Assembly (NCBI RefSeq): GCF_025061645.1
Contig: NZ_JANYMP010000029.1
Span: 70,298-119,311 of the forward strand
DNA: 49,014 bases
Direction: 5' to 3'
From: Umezawaea endophytica
Lineage (GTDB): Bacteria; Actinomycetota; Actinomycetes; Mycobacteriales; Pseudonocardiaceae
The notes beneath the pieces are model-generated. The model saw only the letters and a list, made by a program, of their open reading frames with translations, made no database searches and was not told the origin of the DNA. How positions within the stretch are numbered: position 1 is the first letter of the stretch; each line of letters begins with the position of its first letter. The translations under genes were made by a program, and so were the position numbers. This document shows, in pieces, positions 1 through 9,353 of this stretch.

Positions 1-1
1 G

Positions 2-29
2 GGCCCCGACCGGTGAGGCCGGTCGGGCC
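2..29 (-). terminator. Hairpin terminator after the P450 gene
   Basis: An inverted repeat with 8-bp perfect arms CCGACCGG / CCGGTCGG around a 5-base loop, extended by GGCC pairing with one bulged base. It lies 18 bases beyond the P450 stop codon in the direction of transcription. No T-run follows, as is common for actinobacterial terminators. The position right after a likely operon end supports termination. Confidence 0.6.
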
Positions 30-47
30 GCTCCTCGCGCCTTCCGG

Positions 48-1223
48 TCACCAGGCGATCAGGAGCCGGTCCATCGTGGAGCTGAGCCGGGCCTGGGCGT
101 TGCCCGCGGCCGCCTCTTCCGCCGCGTCGGGCAGGCGCAGGGTCGGGAACCGGGCGAGCAGCGCCCGGACGGCGATGGCCAGCTCCATCCGCGCCAGCGG
201 GGCACCGAGGCAGTGCCAGACGCCGTGCGCGAAAGCCAGGTGCGGGTTGGTCTTCCTGCCGAAGTCGATCTCGTCGGGGTCGTCGAAGACGCGCTCGTCG
301 AAGTTCGCCAGCGCGAAGTCCGGCAGCACGAGGTCCCCGGCGCGGATCGTCACCCCCGCGATCTCGATGTCCTCCGCGGCGTAGTGCGGGTGCGCCCCAC
401 CGCCGTAGGTGGCGGTGCGCAGCAGTTCCTCCACGGCGGCCGGGACGAGGTCGGTGTCCTTGATCAGCGCGTCCCTCAGGTCCGCGTTGGCGGCCAGGCG
501 ACCGATGCCGTACCCCACGCTGTTCGCGACGCTGTCGCCGCCCGCGAACATGAGCATGGTGCCCAGCCTGGCGACCTCGTCGTCGGCCAGGCCCGCCGCG
601 ACCAACCCGGACAGCACGTCGTTGCCGCGTTCCAGCCGCTTGCCCGCCACCCTCTCCTGCAAGTACTGGCCGACCTTGGTGGCGTGCTTCTTGGCGTGGT
701 CCTGCTCGTCGAGCACGGCCATCTCGTAGAGCATCCCGTGCAGGGACCTCCACTCGGAGTCGGGGATGCCGACGAACGCGCACAGCACGCGCATCCCCAA
801 CGGCACCGAGAAGTGTTCCTGGAGCTCCATCGGTGGGGTGCCCGCCGCCAGCGAGTCGACCAGTTCGTCCACGATGGACACCACGACGGGTTCGATGGCC
901 CGCATCGCGGACTGGGAGAAGAACGGCGTGAGCACGGCCCGGAACCTGGAGTGGTCGATCGGCTCCGACCGCACCATGTCGAAGATGGGGCTCTGCACGT
1001 ACTGCGCCGCGTTGGTCGGGTCGGGGTGCGAGCGCACCAGCTTGCGGTTCACCAGCAGGGCCCGGATCTCGGCGTGCCGCACCACCAGCCACGCCTCGTC
1101 GCCCGCCGGGGTGCGGACCTTCCAGATCGGCTGCTTGGCCTGCAACTCGCGCAAGTAGTCGTTCTGCCCGAACAGGGGCGAGAACATCTCGGTCATCCTC
1201 GGCAGCTCATCGGCTGAGGTCAC
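48..1223 (-). CDS. Cytochrome P450 with unusual haem loop
   Basis: A 391-aa bacterial class I-type P450, a cytosolic mono-oxygenase that would need ferredoxin partners not seen here. The GTG start at 1223 follows GAGAGGA with 7 bases spacing. The ExxR motif is visible as EELLR. The I-helix reads AGGDSV, so the acidic residue is present but the usual oxygen-path threonine is serine. The haem loop reads FAHGVWHCLG: the cysteine and flanking glycines are kept, but position 2 is Ala instead of Gly and the haem-propionate His/Arg two residues before Cys is Trp, with a His directly next to Cys. It follows two LAL regulators on the same strand after a 79-bp gap and is probably their co-transcribed or controlled target. 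The substrate cannot be read from sequence; a secondary-metabolite tailoring role is inferred from context. Confidence 0.93.
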   Translation of the reverse strand: MTSADELPRMTEMFSPLFGQNDYLRELQAKQPIWKVRTPAGDEAWLVVRHAEIRALLVNRKLVRSHPDPTNAAQYVQSPIFDMVRSEPIDHSRFRAVLTPFFSQSAMRAIEPVVVSIVDELVDSLAAGTPPMELQEHFSVPLGMRVLCAFVGIPDSEWRSLHGMLYEMAVLDEQDHAKKHATKVGQYLQERVAGKRLERGNDVLSGLVAAGLADDEVARLGTMLMFAGGDSVANSVGYGIGRLAANADLRDALIKDTDLVPAAVEELLRTATYGGGAHPHYAAEDIEIAGVTIRAGDLVLPDFALANFDERVFDDPDEIDFGRKTNPHLAFAHGVWHCLGAPLARMELAIAVRALLARFPTLRLPDAAEEAAAGNAQARLSSTMDRLLIAW

Positions 1224-1302
1224 TGTTGTTTCCTCTCAAAGATGTTGCGGATGACCAGTCTCAAGGGGTGCCCGTCCGGAAAACCCTAGTGGTTTCACCG
1301 AC

Positions 1303-4191
1303 TCAGGGCCGCGACCACCAGCCATGACCGGGCGCCAGCGTTACCGGCGCCGGTTCGCGGTCAGCGCCGTCGGCGGTGCGCAGGGCGTCAGCCAGTGCCG
1401 CCCGGCCCGACACCTCCAGCTTGCGGTAGGCGCTCGTGAGGTGCTTCTCCACGGTGCGCAGCGCCACGGCCAGCTCGCCCGCGATCTCCCGGTTGCTCCG
1501 GCCGTCGACGACCAGCCGGGCGACCCGCAGCTCGGCTTGCGTCAACTCGGGCCCCCCGTTCCGGCGATCCGCCCCGGCCAGGTGCGCGGTCGCCCGCTGG
1601 GCGAGCCTGTCCGCGCCGCACCTGGTGGCCAGGTCGCGACCGTCGCGCAGGAGCTGGTCGGCGCGGGGAGCCCCGTCGGCCCGCAGCATGCCGCCCAACT
1701 GCGTCAGCGCCTTCGCCCTCAGCAGCGCGTTCTCCGAGCCCGCCAGGACGTCGACGGCGCGCTGGGTCAGCTCCACGCCCTCCGCTCCCCCGGTCAGCAT
1801 CCCCCGCCACCGCAGGGCGGCGCCCAGAGCGGCAGGCGCACCCCACCGCACCGCGAGCTCGTAGTCCTCGTCGGCCAACCGGCGCGCGGAGTCCAGGTCG
1901 CCGAACTTCAGGTACGCGGTCGCGGCCCACTTGCGCCAGGGGTGCAGCACGGGATTGGACCACCCGGCGTCCTCGAGTAGCTGCCCGCAGTCGAGCACGT
2001 AGCTGAGCCCCCCGCAGGGGTCGGTCCGGCTGAGGAGGAAACCGCGCAGCAGCAACAGGATCGCGTTGCTGCCCACGCGCGGGTAGGCGCCCGCCCGGCG
2101 CGAGGTGCGTTCGAGCACCGCCTCGCCCAGCTTCGCGTCCCCGGACTCGAGCACGACGGCGGCCAGGGTCACGCTCGCCGTCCCCATCCCTTCCGACCAG
2201 CCCTCGTCGGCCAGGTCCCACGCCTCGGTGGCCATCGCCTTGGCCGTGCGCAGGTCGCCGAGGCCCAGGTGCACGAGCGCCTGCTCACAGCGGATGCCCA
2301 CCTGCGCCGTCAACGAGTTGTGCAGGCGCGCCTCCCGCATCGCCGCGTCCAGCCAGGGCACCGCCCACCGCACGGCGTCGGCCGCCAGCAGCACGGGGGT
2401 CAGCATCGGCAGCAGGGTGTGCACGTGCGTGTAGTCCGGCGGTTCCGCGGCCAGGAGGCGGTTGCCCATGTCCGCGACGACGCGCGCGGGCAGCCGCAGC
2501 CGCGTGGTGGCGGAGTGCAACAGCGCGGTGGCGAGCTCGCGCTCACCGCCGGTGCCCAGGTCCAGTCGGGCGTCCGACAGCGCCAGCGCGTCCACCTCGA
2601 CGAGCAGGTCGGACACCGCCCACTCGTTGATCAGGCTCAGCCTGCCCTTCAGCCGCAGCGCCAGGTCCCTGGTCTGGCCGGTCAGCGCGTCCGGGTCACC
2701 GAGGTCGGCGGCTACCCGCTCGACGACGTTCCGTTCACGAGCGGAGACCCCGACGAGCAGGAACGGCGCGATCCGGGAGATCGCGACGGCGCGCTCGCGC
2801 GCGGTGGCGAGCAGCGGCAGGGCCTGCATGACGTGCCGGATGGCCGCGTTGGAGTCGAACTCGCGTTCGGCGGTCGCGAGGTCGACCAGCAGGGCCGCGC
2901 GCTCGGCACCGTCGGGTGGGCACACCTGCAACGCCCTGCGCAGGCAGTGGGCCGCCAGGACGGGCGCGCCGCGGCTCAGCGCGGCGGTCGCCGCCGACCT
3001 CAACGCGGCGATCGCCCGGTCGTCGCCCCAGGTCGTCGTCGCGAGCAGGTGCGTGGCCGTCTGCTCGACCGAGCGCCCGCTGTCGTGCAGCAGCAACGCC
3101 GCGTCGAGCTGGATGTGGTCGCGCTCGGCCGCGGACATGACCTGCTCGACGGCGTCCTGCACGACGGGATGGCAGAACCGGTGGGGCAGGCCCGGCGCGA
3201 GCAGGCCAAGGCTGCTCAGGACGGTCAGCGCGGCCTCGCAGGCGTCCTCGGTGATGCCGAGGAGCCCGCAGAGCAGCTCGCGGTCGGTCAGCTCGCCCAG
3301 CACGCTCATCGCCTTGGCCATGTCCCGTACCGCGGACGGGAGGGACATCAGGCAGGCGGTGAACCGAGCGCGCAGCCGTTCCGGGCGGGAGTTGCGCACC
3401 AGCGCCGCCCCCTCGGCGGTCGGTGGCACGCCGCGGGCCGCCAACGAGGCGAGCAGGCTCACGAGGAACAGCGGGTTGCCGCCGGAGGTCGTCTGGCACG
3501 CCGACACGAACTCGTCCTGCCCGGACGTGTAGAACTCCGCGTGCACCAGCACCCGCGTGCTCGCGATCCCCAAGGGGCCCAACGGCAGCACGCGCGTCGC
3601 TGAACCGGCGAGCCTGCGGACCGCCTCGTGGTTCACGGGCTCGACCCCCGCGCGCAGGGCGAGGACGACGGTGGCAGCGGTGCCCGCCAGGTGGTCGGAC
3701 AGCAGTTCGAGCCAGCGCAACGACGCGGAGTCCACCCACTGGAGGTCGTCCACGAGGATGAGCAGGGGCAGGTCGGCGCTGAGGTTGCGCACCAGCTCCA
3801 GCAGTCCCTGCAACGCCTCGGGCGTCGCGTACGCGGACTCCGGCACGTCGTGCTCGAACGCGCGGTAGGTGAACAGCGGGCGGCACGCCCCGGCGGTGCC
3901 CTGCAACCACCTCTCCCTGTCGGGCTCGGGCGAGGCGACCATGACCGGGTCGAGCAACTGGTGGACCACCCCCAGCGAGTGGTCCTGCTCCAGCCACGCG
4001 CCGTTGGCCCGCATCACCCGGATGCCCTCGTCCGCCGAGTCGCGTCCCACCAGGGTGGGCAGCCCGCGCAGGAACGTCGTGCGCCCGGCACCGACCGCGC
4101 CTGTCACCAGCAGCAACGAGCCGTTGCCCGCCCTGGCCTCGCGCACCGCGTCGGTGACCGCGGCCAGCCCGACCTCCCTCTCGAGGAACAC
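1303..4191 (-). CDS. LAL-type LuxR regulator with K-to-R P-loop
   Basis: A large ATP-binding LuxR-family (LAL) transcriptional regulator, 962 aa. The start is the GTG at 4191, two bases after the stop of the upstream LAL; the open frame continues upstream, but that part is a shadow of the neighbouring gene. The N-terminal P-loop is GAVGAGRTT (residues 31-39), with arginine replacing the catalytic lysine. Walker B is visible as LLILVDDLQWVD. A long alpha-helical TPR-like core follows. The C-terminus carries a LuxR helix-turn-helix (SNREIAGEL, then TVEKHLTSAYRKL) about 25 residues before the end. It is coupled to the LAL upstream (4194-7154) and precedes the P450 gene by 79 bp. In this family the ATPase and core domains sense a ligand and gate DNA binding by the HTH; the ligand is unknown. 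Confidence 0.93.
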   Translation of the reverse strand: MFLEREVGLAAVTDAVREARAGNGSLLLVTGAVGAGRTTFLRGLPTLVGRDSADEGIRVMRANGAWLEQDHSLGVVHQLLDPVMVASPEPDRERWLQGTAGACRPLFTYRAFEHDVPESAYATPEALQGLLELVRNLSADLPLLILVDDLQWVDSASLRWLELLSDHLAGTAATVVLALRAGVEPVNHEAVRRLAGSATRVLPLGPLGIASTRVLVHAEFYTSGQDEFVSACQTTSGGNPLFLVSLLASLAARGVPPTAEGAALVRNSRPERLRARFTACLMSLPSAVRDMAKAMSVLGELTDRELLCGLLGITEDACEAALTVLSSLGLLAPGLPHRFCHPVVQDAVEQVMSAAERDHIQLDAALLLHDSGRSVEQTATHLLATTTWGDDRAIAALRSAATAALSRGAPVLAAHCLRRALQVCPPDGAERAALLVDLATAEREFDSNAAIRHVMQALPLLATARERAVAISRIAPFLLVGVSARERNVVERVAADLGDPDALTGQTRDLALRLKGRLSLINEWAVSDLLVEVDALALSDARLDLGTGGERELATALLHSATTRLRLPARVVADMGNRLLAAEPPDYTHVHTLLPMLTPVLLAADAVRWAVPWLDAAMREARLHNSLTAQVGIRCEQALVHLGLGDLRTAKAMATEAWDLADEGWSEGMGTASVTLAAVVLESGDAKLGEAVLERTSRRAGAYPRVGSNAILLLLRGFLLSRTDPCGGLSYVLDCGQLLEDAGWSNPVLHPWRKWAATAYLKFGDLDSARRLADEDYELAVRWGAPAALGAALRWRGMLTGGAEGVELTQRAVDVLAGSENALLRAKALTQLGGMLRADGAPRADQLLRDGRDLATRCGADRLAQRATAHLAGADRRNGGPELTQAELRVARLVVDGRSNREIAGELAVALRTVEKHLTSAYRKLEVSGRAALADALRTADGADREPAPVTLAPGHGWWSRP

Positions 4192-4193
4192 GG

Positions 4194-7154
4194 TCAGTCC
4201 TCCTCGGCCAGGGTGGGGACGCCGACGTACGCGGCGCGGCGCGGTGGGCGGTCGTCGTCGTGGTCCGCGGACACGGGTCCCCGGTGTCGAGCCGGGCCGC
4301 TGGGGAGGATCTCGACCAGTGCGGACCGCCTGGAGACGCCGAGCTTGCGGTAGATGTTCGTCAGGTGCATCTCGACCGTCCGGACGGTGACGAAGAGGGC
4401 CTCGGCGATCTCCTTGTTGCTGCTGCCCCGCGCGGCGATGTCGGCGACCCGGCGTTCCGCCTCCGTCAGGTTGTCCACGGCGGACCGGCCGGACTGGCGG
4501 CGCCTCCCGCCCGCGGCGGCGTGGAGCCGGCCGGCCGTCCGCACGAGCGCGGAGGCGCCGCACAGGGTGGCCAGGTCCATCGCGACGCGCAGGTGCTTGC
4601 GGGCCGCCCCGGCGTCCCCCAGCCGCAGCAGGGCGGCGCCCAGCCTGCGCTCGGCGTGCGCCAGTTCCAGTTGCGCCGGGCTCGTGGACAACACGTGCAC
4701 GGCCTCGCCGAGCAGGTCCACCGCGCGGGTGCCCGCACTGGCGATCCCCTCCGACAGCAGCCCGATCCCGATCGCGCGCGGCGTCGGCCAGAGCCTGGCC
4801 AGGTCCTGTCCCTCCTCCGCGACGCGGTGCGCCTCCGCCGTCCGCCCCATGCTGGTCAGCACGTACGTGGCGTCGACCCACCACGACGCGACCACCGGGT
4901 TGGTGACGGCGCGCTCGGCGAGGCCGCGCCCGCAGGCGAGCAGGTGGCGCAGCGCGGCGTCCGGGTCACCTGCCACCCACCGGGCGTGTCCCCTCGCCAG
5001 CAGGTAGAGGGGCCATTCGCCCACGACGTCCTCGGGCCGGGACCGGTCGACCAGGTCCAGCAGGTGCTCGGCCTGCCCCGGTTCGTCCTGCGCCGCGTGG
5101 GTGAGGGCGCGCACGATCTCCGGCATGGAGGTCCGAGCCTGTCCTGGGCCGCGTTCGGCCAGGGCGCGGTCACCCTCCGCCGCGGCGGCGTGGAGGTCGC
5201 CGACCCAGTAGTGCAGGTGCGCGCGGCCCGACAGTGCCAGGACGTGCGTCGCCGACGCCTGCTCGCCTCCTCGGTCGGCAAGCCAGCGGTACGCGGTGTG
5301 CGAGGCGTCGACCTCGTCCGCCAAGCGCAGCGCGCGGGCGGCGTTGAGGATCGCCCAGTCGCCCGTGTCGGGCAGCACGCGGGTCGCGCGCGAGGCCCAG
5401 TCGACCACGCGGGCGACCGGAACGCACTCGTCGGCGGCCAGTGCGGACATGAGGCCGAGTGTCTGCCGCTCCCCTGGGCTGTGCCCGGACGGCGGGGTCA
5501 TCCCGCGGACCTTCGCGCGGGCGAGGCCGACGGTCGACCTCTCCTCCGCGCTGGTGGCCAGCAGCACCCCCTCGGCTGTCGCGAGCAGTTCCCGGTCCGC
5601 GGGCGACGGCCGGTCGCCGACCAGCAGGGTCAGCTCGTCGAGTGCGCCGCCGACCACGCGGGCGCCCTCCAGCGCCCGGCGCGCGATGAGTGAGGTGAGA
5701 CCGAACTTCGCGGCGATGACCGTCCTGGTCCGGGGGTCGGCCGTCTCGGAGATGGCGATGCCCAGTTGCTCCAGCGCGGCCACCGGGTCGGACTCGCCAA
5801 GCGACCGGGCGAGGTCGACCCGGATGTGGGGTCGCGCGGCCTCGTCCCGGCCGAGTTCGATCGCTCGGCGCAGGTAGTCGACCGCCACGGTGTGGGCGCC
5901 CCGCTGTTGGGCGCCCGCGGCCGCCTCGACCAGCACTCCCACCATCCAGGACTCCGGCAGGTCGGACAGCAGCATCAGGTGCCGCGCGATGTCCTCGGCA
6001 GGCCACCCGGCGTCGTTGAGCAGCCGGGCGACCTTGGAGCGCAGCCTCTCGACCTCCTCTCCCCTGATCCGCCCGATCACACTGGCGAACAGGGAGTCGT
6101 GCGCGAACACGAGTGAGTCCGGTCTGAGCACGTCGATGCGGCGCAGGGCGTCCAGTGCCTCGGTGACCTGCCGGGACGGCACTCCGGCCAGCTCCCCGAG
6201 GGAGTGCGGTCCGACGTCCGCGGTCGTGCCGTCCAGCAGCGCCACCGCCGTGGCGACGGCGCGCACGGACTCCGACTGCTCGACGAGCCGGTCCAGCGCC
6301 GACTCGGCGACGACCGCGCCGCCGACGCGGGCCACCGCGTCGGCGGCCGCGGCGTCCGTGCTGACGCCGGAGCGGGCCAGTTCCTCCAGCAGTCGACGCA
6401 ACAGGAGCGGGTTGCCCCTGGACACGTCCGCGCACGAACGGACGAACAGCGGGTCGAGCCGGTCGTCCAGGACGATGCCCGCCAGCTCGGCGACATCCGC
6501 GTGACCGAGTGGAGGGAGGTCGACGGTCTCGGCGCGCGGCTCGGCGACCATGGCCGCGAGGATGCCCTGGACGGGCCCCGGGGTGTCGGTGCGCTGGCCG
6601 AGCACCACCAGCAGCGGCAGGCGGTCCGCGCGGCGCAGCAGGAACTCCAGCCAGCGCAGGGAGGGCTCGTCGCACCACTGCGCGTCGTCGAGCACGATCG
6701 CCAGCGGCTGGTCGGTCATCACCTCGGCGGCGAGCCAGAACAGGCCGTACAGCACCTGGTAGTGCAGGAGTCTCGGCATGTCGGAACCGGCCGAGCGGCT
6801 GACGGTCAGCGCCTCCCGCGCCCACGTGGCGCCGACCTGCGCCCGGTGCCGCGCGGTCACGTCGTCCGCCGCGTCGGCGACCTCCGCCAGCGCGAACAGG
6901 GCCCGCACGGCGGCGTACCCCGTCTCGCGTTCGGTTTCGGCGCAGCTCGCGTGCAGGACGAGGAACTCGTCGTGGCGGAGCACGTCCCGCCGCACCGCGG
7001 CCAACAGGCTGGTCCTGCCCACACCCGCCGGCCCGCGCACCACGACGAGCCGCGAGTGGCCCGCGTGCGCGGCCTTCGCGCACTCCGACAGCCTGGACAA
7101 CTCGGTCGACCGGCCGAGCAGAGGCCAGTCACTCGCTACGGACTTGTCCGGCAT
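4194..7154 (-). CDS. LAL-type LuxR regulator with K-to-R P-loop
   Basis: A 986-aa LAL regulator and first gene of the LAL-LAL-P450 run. The ATG at 7154 follows an AAGGGTAAGGG stretch acting as ribosome site. The N-terminal LLGRSTEL region is typical of LALs. The P-loop is GPAGVGRTS (residues 41-49), again with Arg instead of Lys; Walker B is LAIVLDDAQWCD. A helical-repeat core spans roughly residues 350-900. The C-terminal HTH contains SNKEIAEALFV and TVEMHLTNIYRKLGV. Its stop lies 2 bases before the GTG of the next LAL, so the two are almost certainly translated together and may act as a pair. The 234-bp gap upstream to the PAS-LuxR gene presumably holds the promoter. Confidence 0.93.
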   Translation of the reverse strand: MPDKSVASDWPLLGRSTELSRLSECAKAAHAGHSRLVVVRGPAGVGRTSLLAAVRRDVLRHDEFLVLHASCAETERETGYAAVRALFALAEVADAADDVTARHRAQVGATWAREALTVSRSAGSDMPRLLHYQVLYGLFWLAAEVMTDQPLAIVLDDAQWCDEPSLRWLEFLLRRADRLPLLVVLGQRTDTPGPVQGILAAMVAEPRAETVDLPPLGHADVAELAGIVLDDRLDPLFVRSCADVSRGNPLLLRRLLEELARSGVSTDAAAADAVARVGGAVVAESALDRLVEQSESVRAVATAVALLDGTTADVGPHSLGELAGVPSRQVTEALDALRRIDVLRPDSLVFAHDSLFASVIGRIRGEEVERLRSKVARLLNDAGWPAEDIARHLMLLSDLPESWMVGVLVEAAAGAQQRGAHTVAVDYLRRAIELGRDEAARPHIRVDLARSLGESDPVAALEQLGIAISETADPRTRTVIAAKFGLTSLIARRALEGARVVGGALDELTLLVGDRPSPADRELLATAEGVLLATSAEERSTVGLARAKVRGMTPPSGHSPGERQTLGLMSALAADECVPVARVVDWASRATRVLPDTGDWAILNAARALRLADEVDASHTAYRWLADRGGEQASATHVLALSGRAHLHYWVGDLHAAAAEGDRALAERGPGQARTSMPEIVRALTHAAQDEPGQAEHLLDLVDRSRPEDVVGEWPLYLLARGHARWVAGDPDAALRHLLACGRGLAERAVTNPVVASWWVDATYVLTSMGRTAEAHRVAEEGQDLARLWPTPRAIGIGLLSEGIASAGTRAVDLLGEAVHVLSTSPAQLELAHAERRLGAALLRLGDAGAARKHLRVAMDLATLCGASALVRTAGRLHAAAGGRRRQSGRSAVDNLTEAERRVADIAARGSSNKEIAEALFVTVRTVEMHLTNIYRKLGVSRRSALVEILPSGPARHRGPVSADHDDDRPPRRAAYVGVPTLAEED

Positions 7155-7388
7155 CCCTTACCCTTCGGTCTTCGAGCGTGTCTCCTGACGACCCGTGGCA
7201 CCGCGCGACAAGGCTGCGGAAACCGTGTGCACAGCCCACGGGCCAAGTGGGAGTCAACCTTCGACAGCACAATCCGCTCACTGCATGAATACCAGAGAGC
7301 GGGCCTCGAAGGCACCGCGCCCGTAAACGACCTCTGCCACGAGTACCGCACGTGAGCGCACGGAAGTCGAGGTAGAGGAATTCCCAAT

Positions 7389-8111
7389 TCAGCTCGCCAC
7401 GTCATCACGCCACGAAGGCGCGACCCGAGGCGGCCACACACCGACGCTGAGAATGCCCAACTCGTATGCCTTGGACACCAGGGAGGCGCGGTTCGGCACG
7501 TCCAGTGCCCTCAACATCGCACCGACGTGGTATTCGACGCCTTGCCGACTCAGGTAGAGCTGAGTCGCCAATTGCATCGTCGAGATACCGGCTGCGACGC
7601 CTTCCAGGACGCGCCCGCCCATCCCGACGAAACGCAGTCCTTTCTTCCCCGGAACAGACAACTGGTCGACCGTGTGGTCGTAGGGGACGAAAACCGCGAA
7701 CATGCTGATGGACCATTCGGACCGCCCGCCTGCCGGAATCAAGCTCAGGTCACCCAGCACGGCGCCATCGCCCTTGCGCAGCAGGACGATGTTCTCGATC
7801 ACCTGCCCCCGGCCGCCGTCGACGAGCGTCGCCAGCCGTTGTCGCAGGTTGACCAGGAACGCGGGGTGCAGGAAGTCCGCGAGGGCCAGGCCGCGAACGT
7901 CGTCGGCGGACCGGTTGATCACCCGGAGGAAATCGTCATTCGCGTCGACGACGCGATCGTCGAGGTCGATGCAGAAAATACCGAGTCCCGACCAGTCGAA
8001 CAATGACCGGAAGAGGTGATCCGACGCACTCGAACCCAATCGATCCTCACCACACGCGGACCCGGCATCGGCCACGACGGCGTCGATGACACCAACATCC
8101 ATCTCGAACAA
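7389..8111 (-). CDS. PAS-LuxR transcriptional regulator
   Basis: A small two-domain regulator (240 aa from the chosen start) with an N-terminal PAS sensor (from LFRSLFDWSGLGIF, residues about 32-150) and a C-terminal LuxR-type HTH (STMQLATQLYLSRQGVEYHV). The architecture resembles the PAS-LuxR activators of antibiotic clusters (PimM type). I chose the TTG at 8111 because GGAGG stands four bases before it and because the paralogue at 24813-25478 begins similarly (M-F); an ATG four codons further in, or a GTG at 8135, are alternatives. It ends with the same SVxxWPPRV tail as the paralogue. It lies upstream of the LAL-LAL-P450 run on the same strand and may control it. Confidence 0.85.
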   Translation of the reverse strand: MFEMDVGVIDAVVADAGSACGEDRLGSSASDHLFRSLFDWSGLGIFCIDLDDRVVDANDDFLRVINRSADDVRGLALADFLHPAFLVNLRQRLATLVDGGRGQVIENIVLLRKGDGAVLGDLSLIPAGGRSEWSISMFAVFVPYDHTVDQLSVPGKKGLRFVGMGGRVLEGVAAGISTMQLATQLYLSRQGVEYHVGAMLRALDVPNRASLVSKAYELGILSVGVWPPRVAPSWRDDVAS

Positions 8112-9071
8112 GGATCCTCCATTGACCAGAGACACGGCTACGCATCGGGGAACTGCCGTGCAAAAGTTTCCAACGACGTAACATCGAGATCGAATCGGGC
8201 CGGGATCAGGCCCGAACGATTATTACGGGTTGATCCGTAACGATGCAATGATTCGAGACGGGGGCGCCGGCTAAGTATGCGGCAACAGGCGGTCGAGTGC
8301 GGTTCGCACTAGGCTGTTCAGTCGTACGAAAATGCGCCGTACGGCCGCACGAATGCCACTCAGGGTGACATTGCGTAGTGGATGACGGCGTGGACGCCCA
8401 GCTCCGGCTACGAAAGGTGACCGCGATCCGCGACGCCGTGAGGCCCCCTCCACACCCTCCGACATCACGACCACTACGGCGCGGACGGACCTGGTTCAGG
8501 CCGATGACCTGCACGAACACTGGATGTCGACCACGGATGTCGATAGTGATTCAAGGGGTCCCGCGCACTCGGGAGAGCGCGCACAAGAGGCCCACCACGC
8601 GAACCGGGGCGGCGCCCCTATCGCGGGTGGCGAGATCGTGCCACCCGAGCGGTATCGGCAGACCGACCTATCCACTTCTTTCGCGTGACTGCGGTCACAA
8701 ACTCCTGTTTGCGAAACGGAAAGACCGTTCACATTAACCCGGAGTCCCACTTTGACAGAGACCGGCGAACCGCTGCGAACTCGTCCACGACCGTGGACGC
8801 ACTATCAGAGGCGAGCCGGAACAGGCAAGGCCCACGCCGTCCACGCCACAAAATCACCCAGCACGTCTCGAATGGCGAGAATGCCGCACCACATCGGACA
8901 GGCCGCGTCGACAACCAGCCGGGAAACCGCCGGGTCAGACTGAGAAATCGCACCGAGCGATCTACGGGCACCATCGCCGAATGCGAATTAAGCTCAGGAA
9001 TTGGTCGTCGTCCGCCGGAGGGGCGCCGCGGCGGGCGTCCGCCACGACGACCGCGTCCCCGCTTCCCGACG
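8112..9071. other. Long non-coding interval with small inverted repeats
   Basis: About 960 bp without a convincing gene: the short open frames here lack family resemblance, good ribosome sites and coding-like third positions. It holds the upstream region of the PAS-LuxR gene and the downstream side of the 93-aa gene. Visible small palindromes are TTACGG-6-CCGTAA (8223-8240), GTTTGCGAAAC (8707-8717) and AACGG-5-CCGTT (8715-8729). They could be regulator sites, but nothing assigns them to a gene. Confidence 0.6.
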
Positions 9072-9353
9072 TCAGGCGATGTGCGGCCGGTAGCCGCCGA
9101 TGCCCTCGTCGTCGGCGTGGCTCCACAGATCGGGGTCGTACGGCGCGTCCGACACGTAGACGACCTCGTCGGCCGGGTAGCCCGATGCCGGGGCCAGACC
9201 CAGCAGGTCGGCGGCGTCGATCTCGAGGCGCTCCACGCCGTTCACGAGCCGCCGGATCGCCGCGTGATCTCCGTGGGCGGCACGCAGTGCCCCGAGGCAG
9301 CGACGCAGCTCACCCAACGCACGGTGCAGGTCGGAGTTGTTGGCACTCGTCAC
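9072..9353 (-). CDS. Orphan 93-aa homologue of a LuxR N-terminal domain
   Basis: A small predicted cytosolic protein. The GTG at 9353 is chosen because GGAGG lies 5 bases upstream and because the homology begins there; the frame continues upstream without coding signs. The segment LRRCLGALRAAHGDHA, then RLVNGVERLEIDAADL, matches the first about 50 residues of the divergent 623-aa protein (LRRCLVLLHAKHGNHA, RLANGLGRLEIDAADL), and PADEV follows in both. It ends in an acidic, aromatic tail (DLWSHADDEGIGGYRPH). No catalytic, metal or DNA-binding motif is visible. I do not recognise a named family. A role as partner or antagonist of the divergent regulator is inference from shared domain and position. 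Confidence 0.8.
   Translation of the reverse strand: MTSANNSDLHRALGELRRCLGALRAAHGDHAAIRRLVNGVERLEIDAADLLGLAPASGYPADEVVYVSDAPYDPDLWSHADDEGIGGYRPHIA

Noticed and set aside
1281-1295. AAACC-CTAGT-GGTTT dyad between the LAL and P450 genes
   Set aside because: A 5-bp stem is too weak to call a terminator or operator.
2269-3603. Plus-strand open frame of 444 codons across the first LAL
   Set aside because: Antisense shadow of the LAL; His/Gln/Arg-rich low-complexity translation without motifs.
4192-4884. Extending the 1303-4191 LAL upstream by about 230 codons
   Set aside because: The extension is out-of-frame translation of the upstream LAL's HTH region; the typical LAL N-terminus begins at the GTG at 4191.
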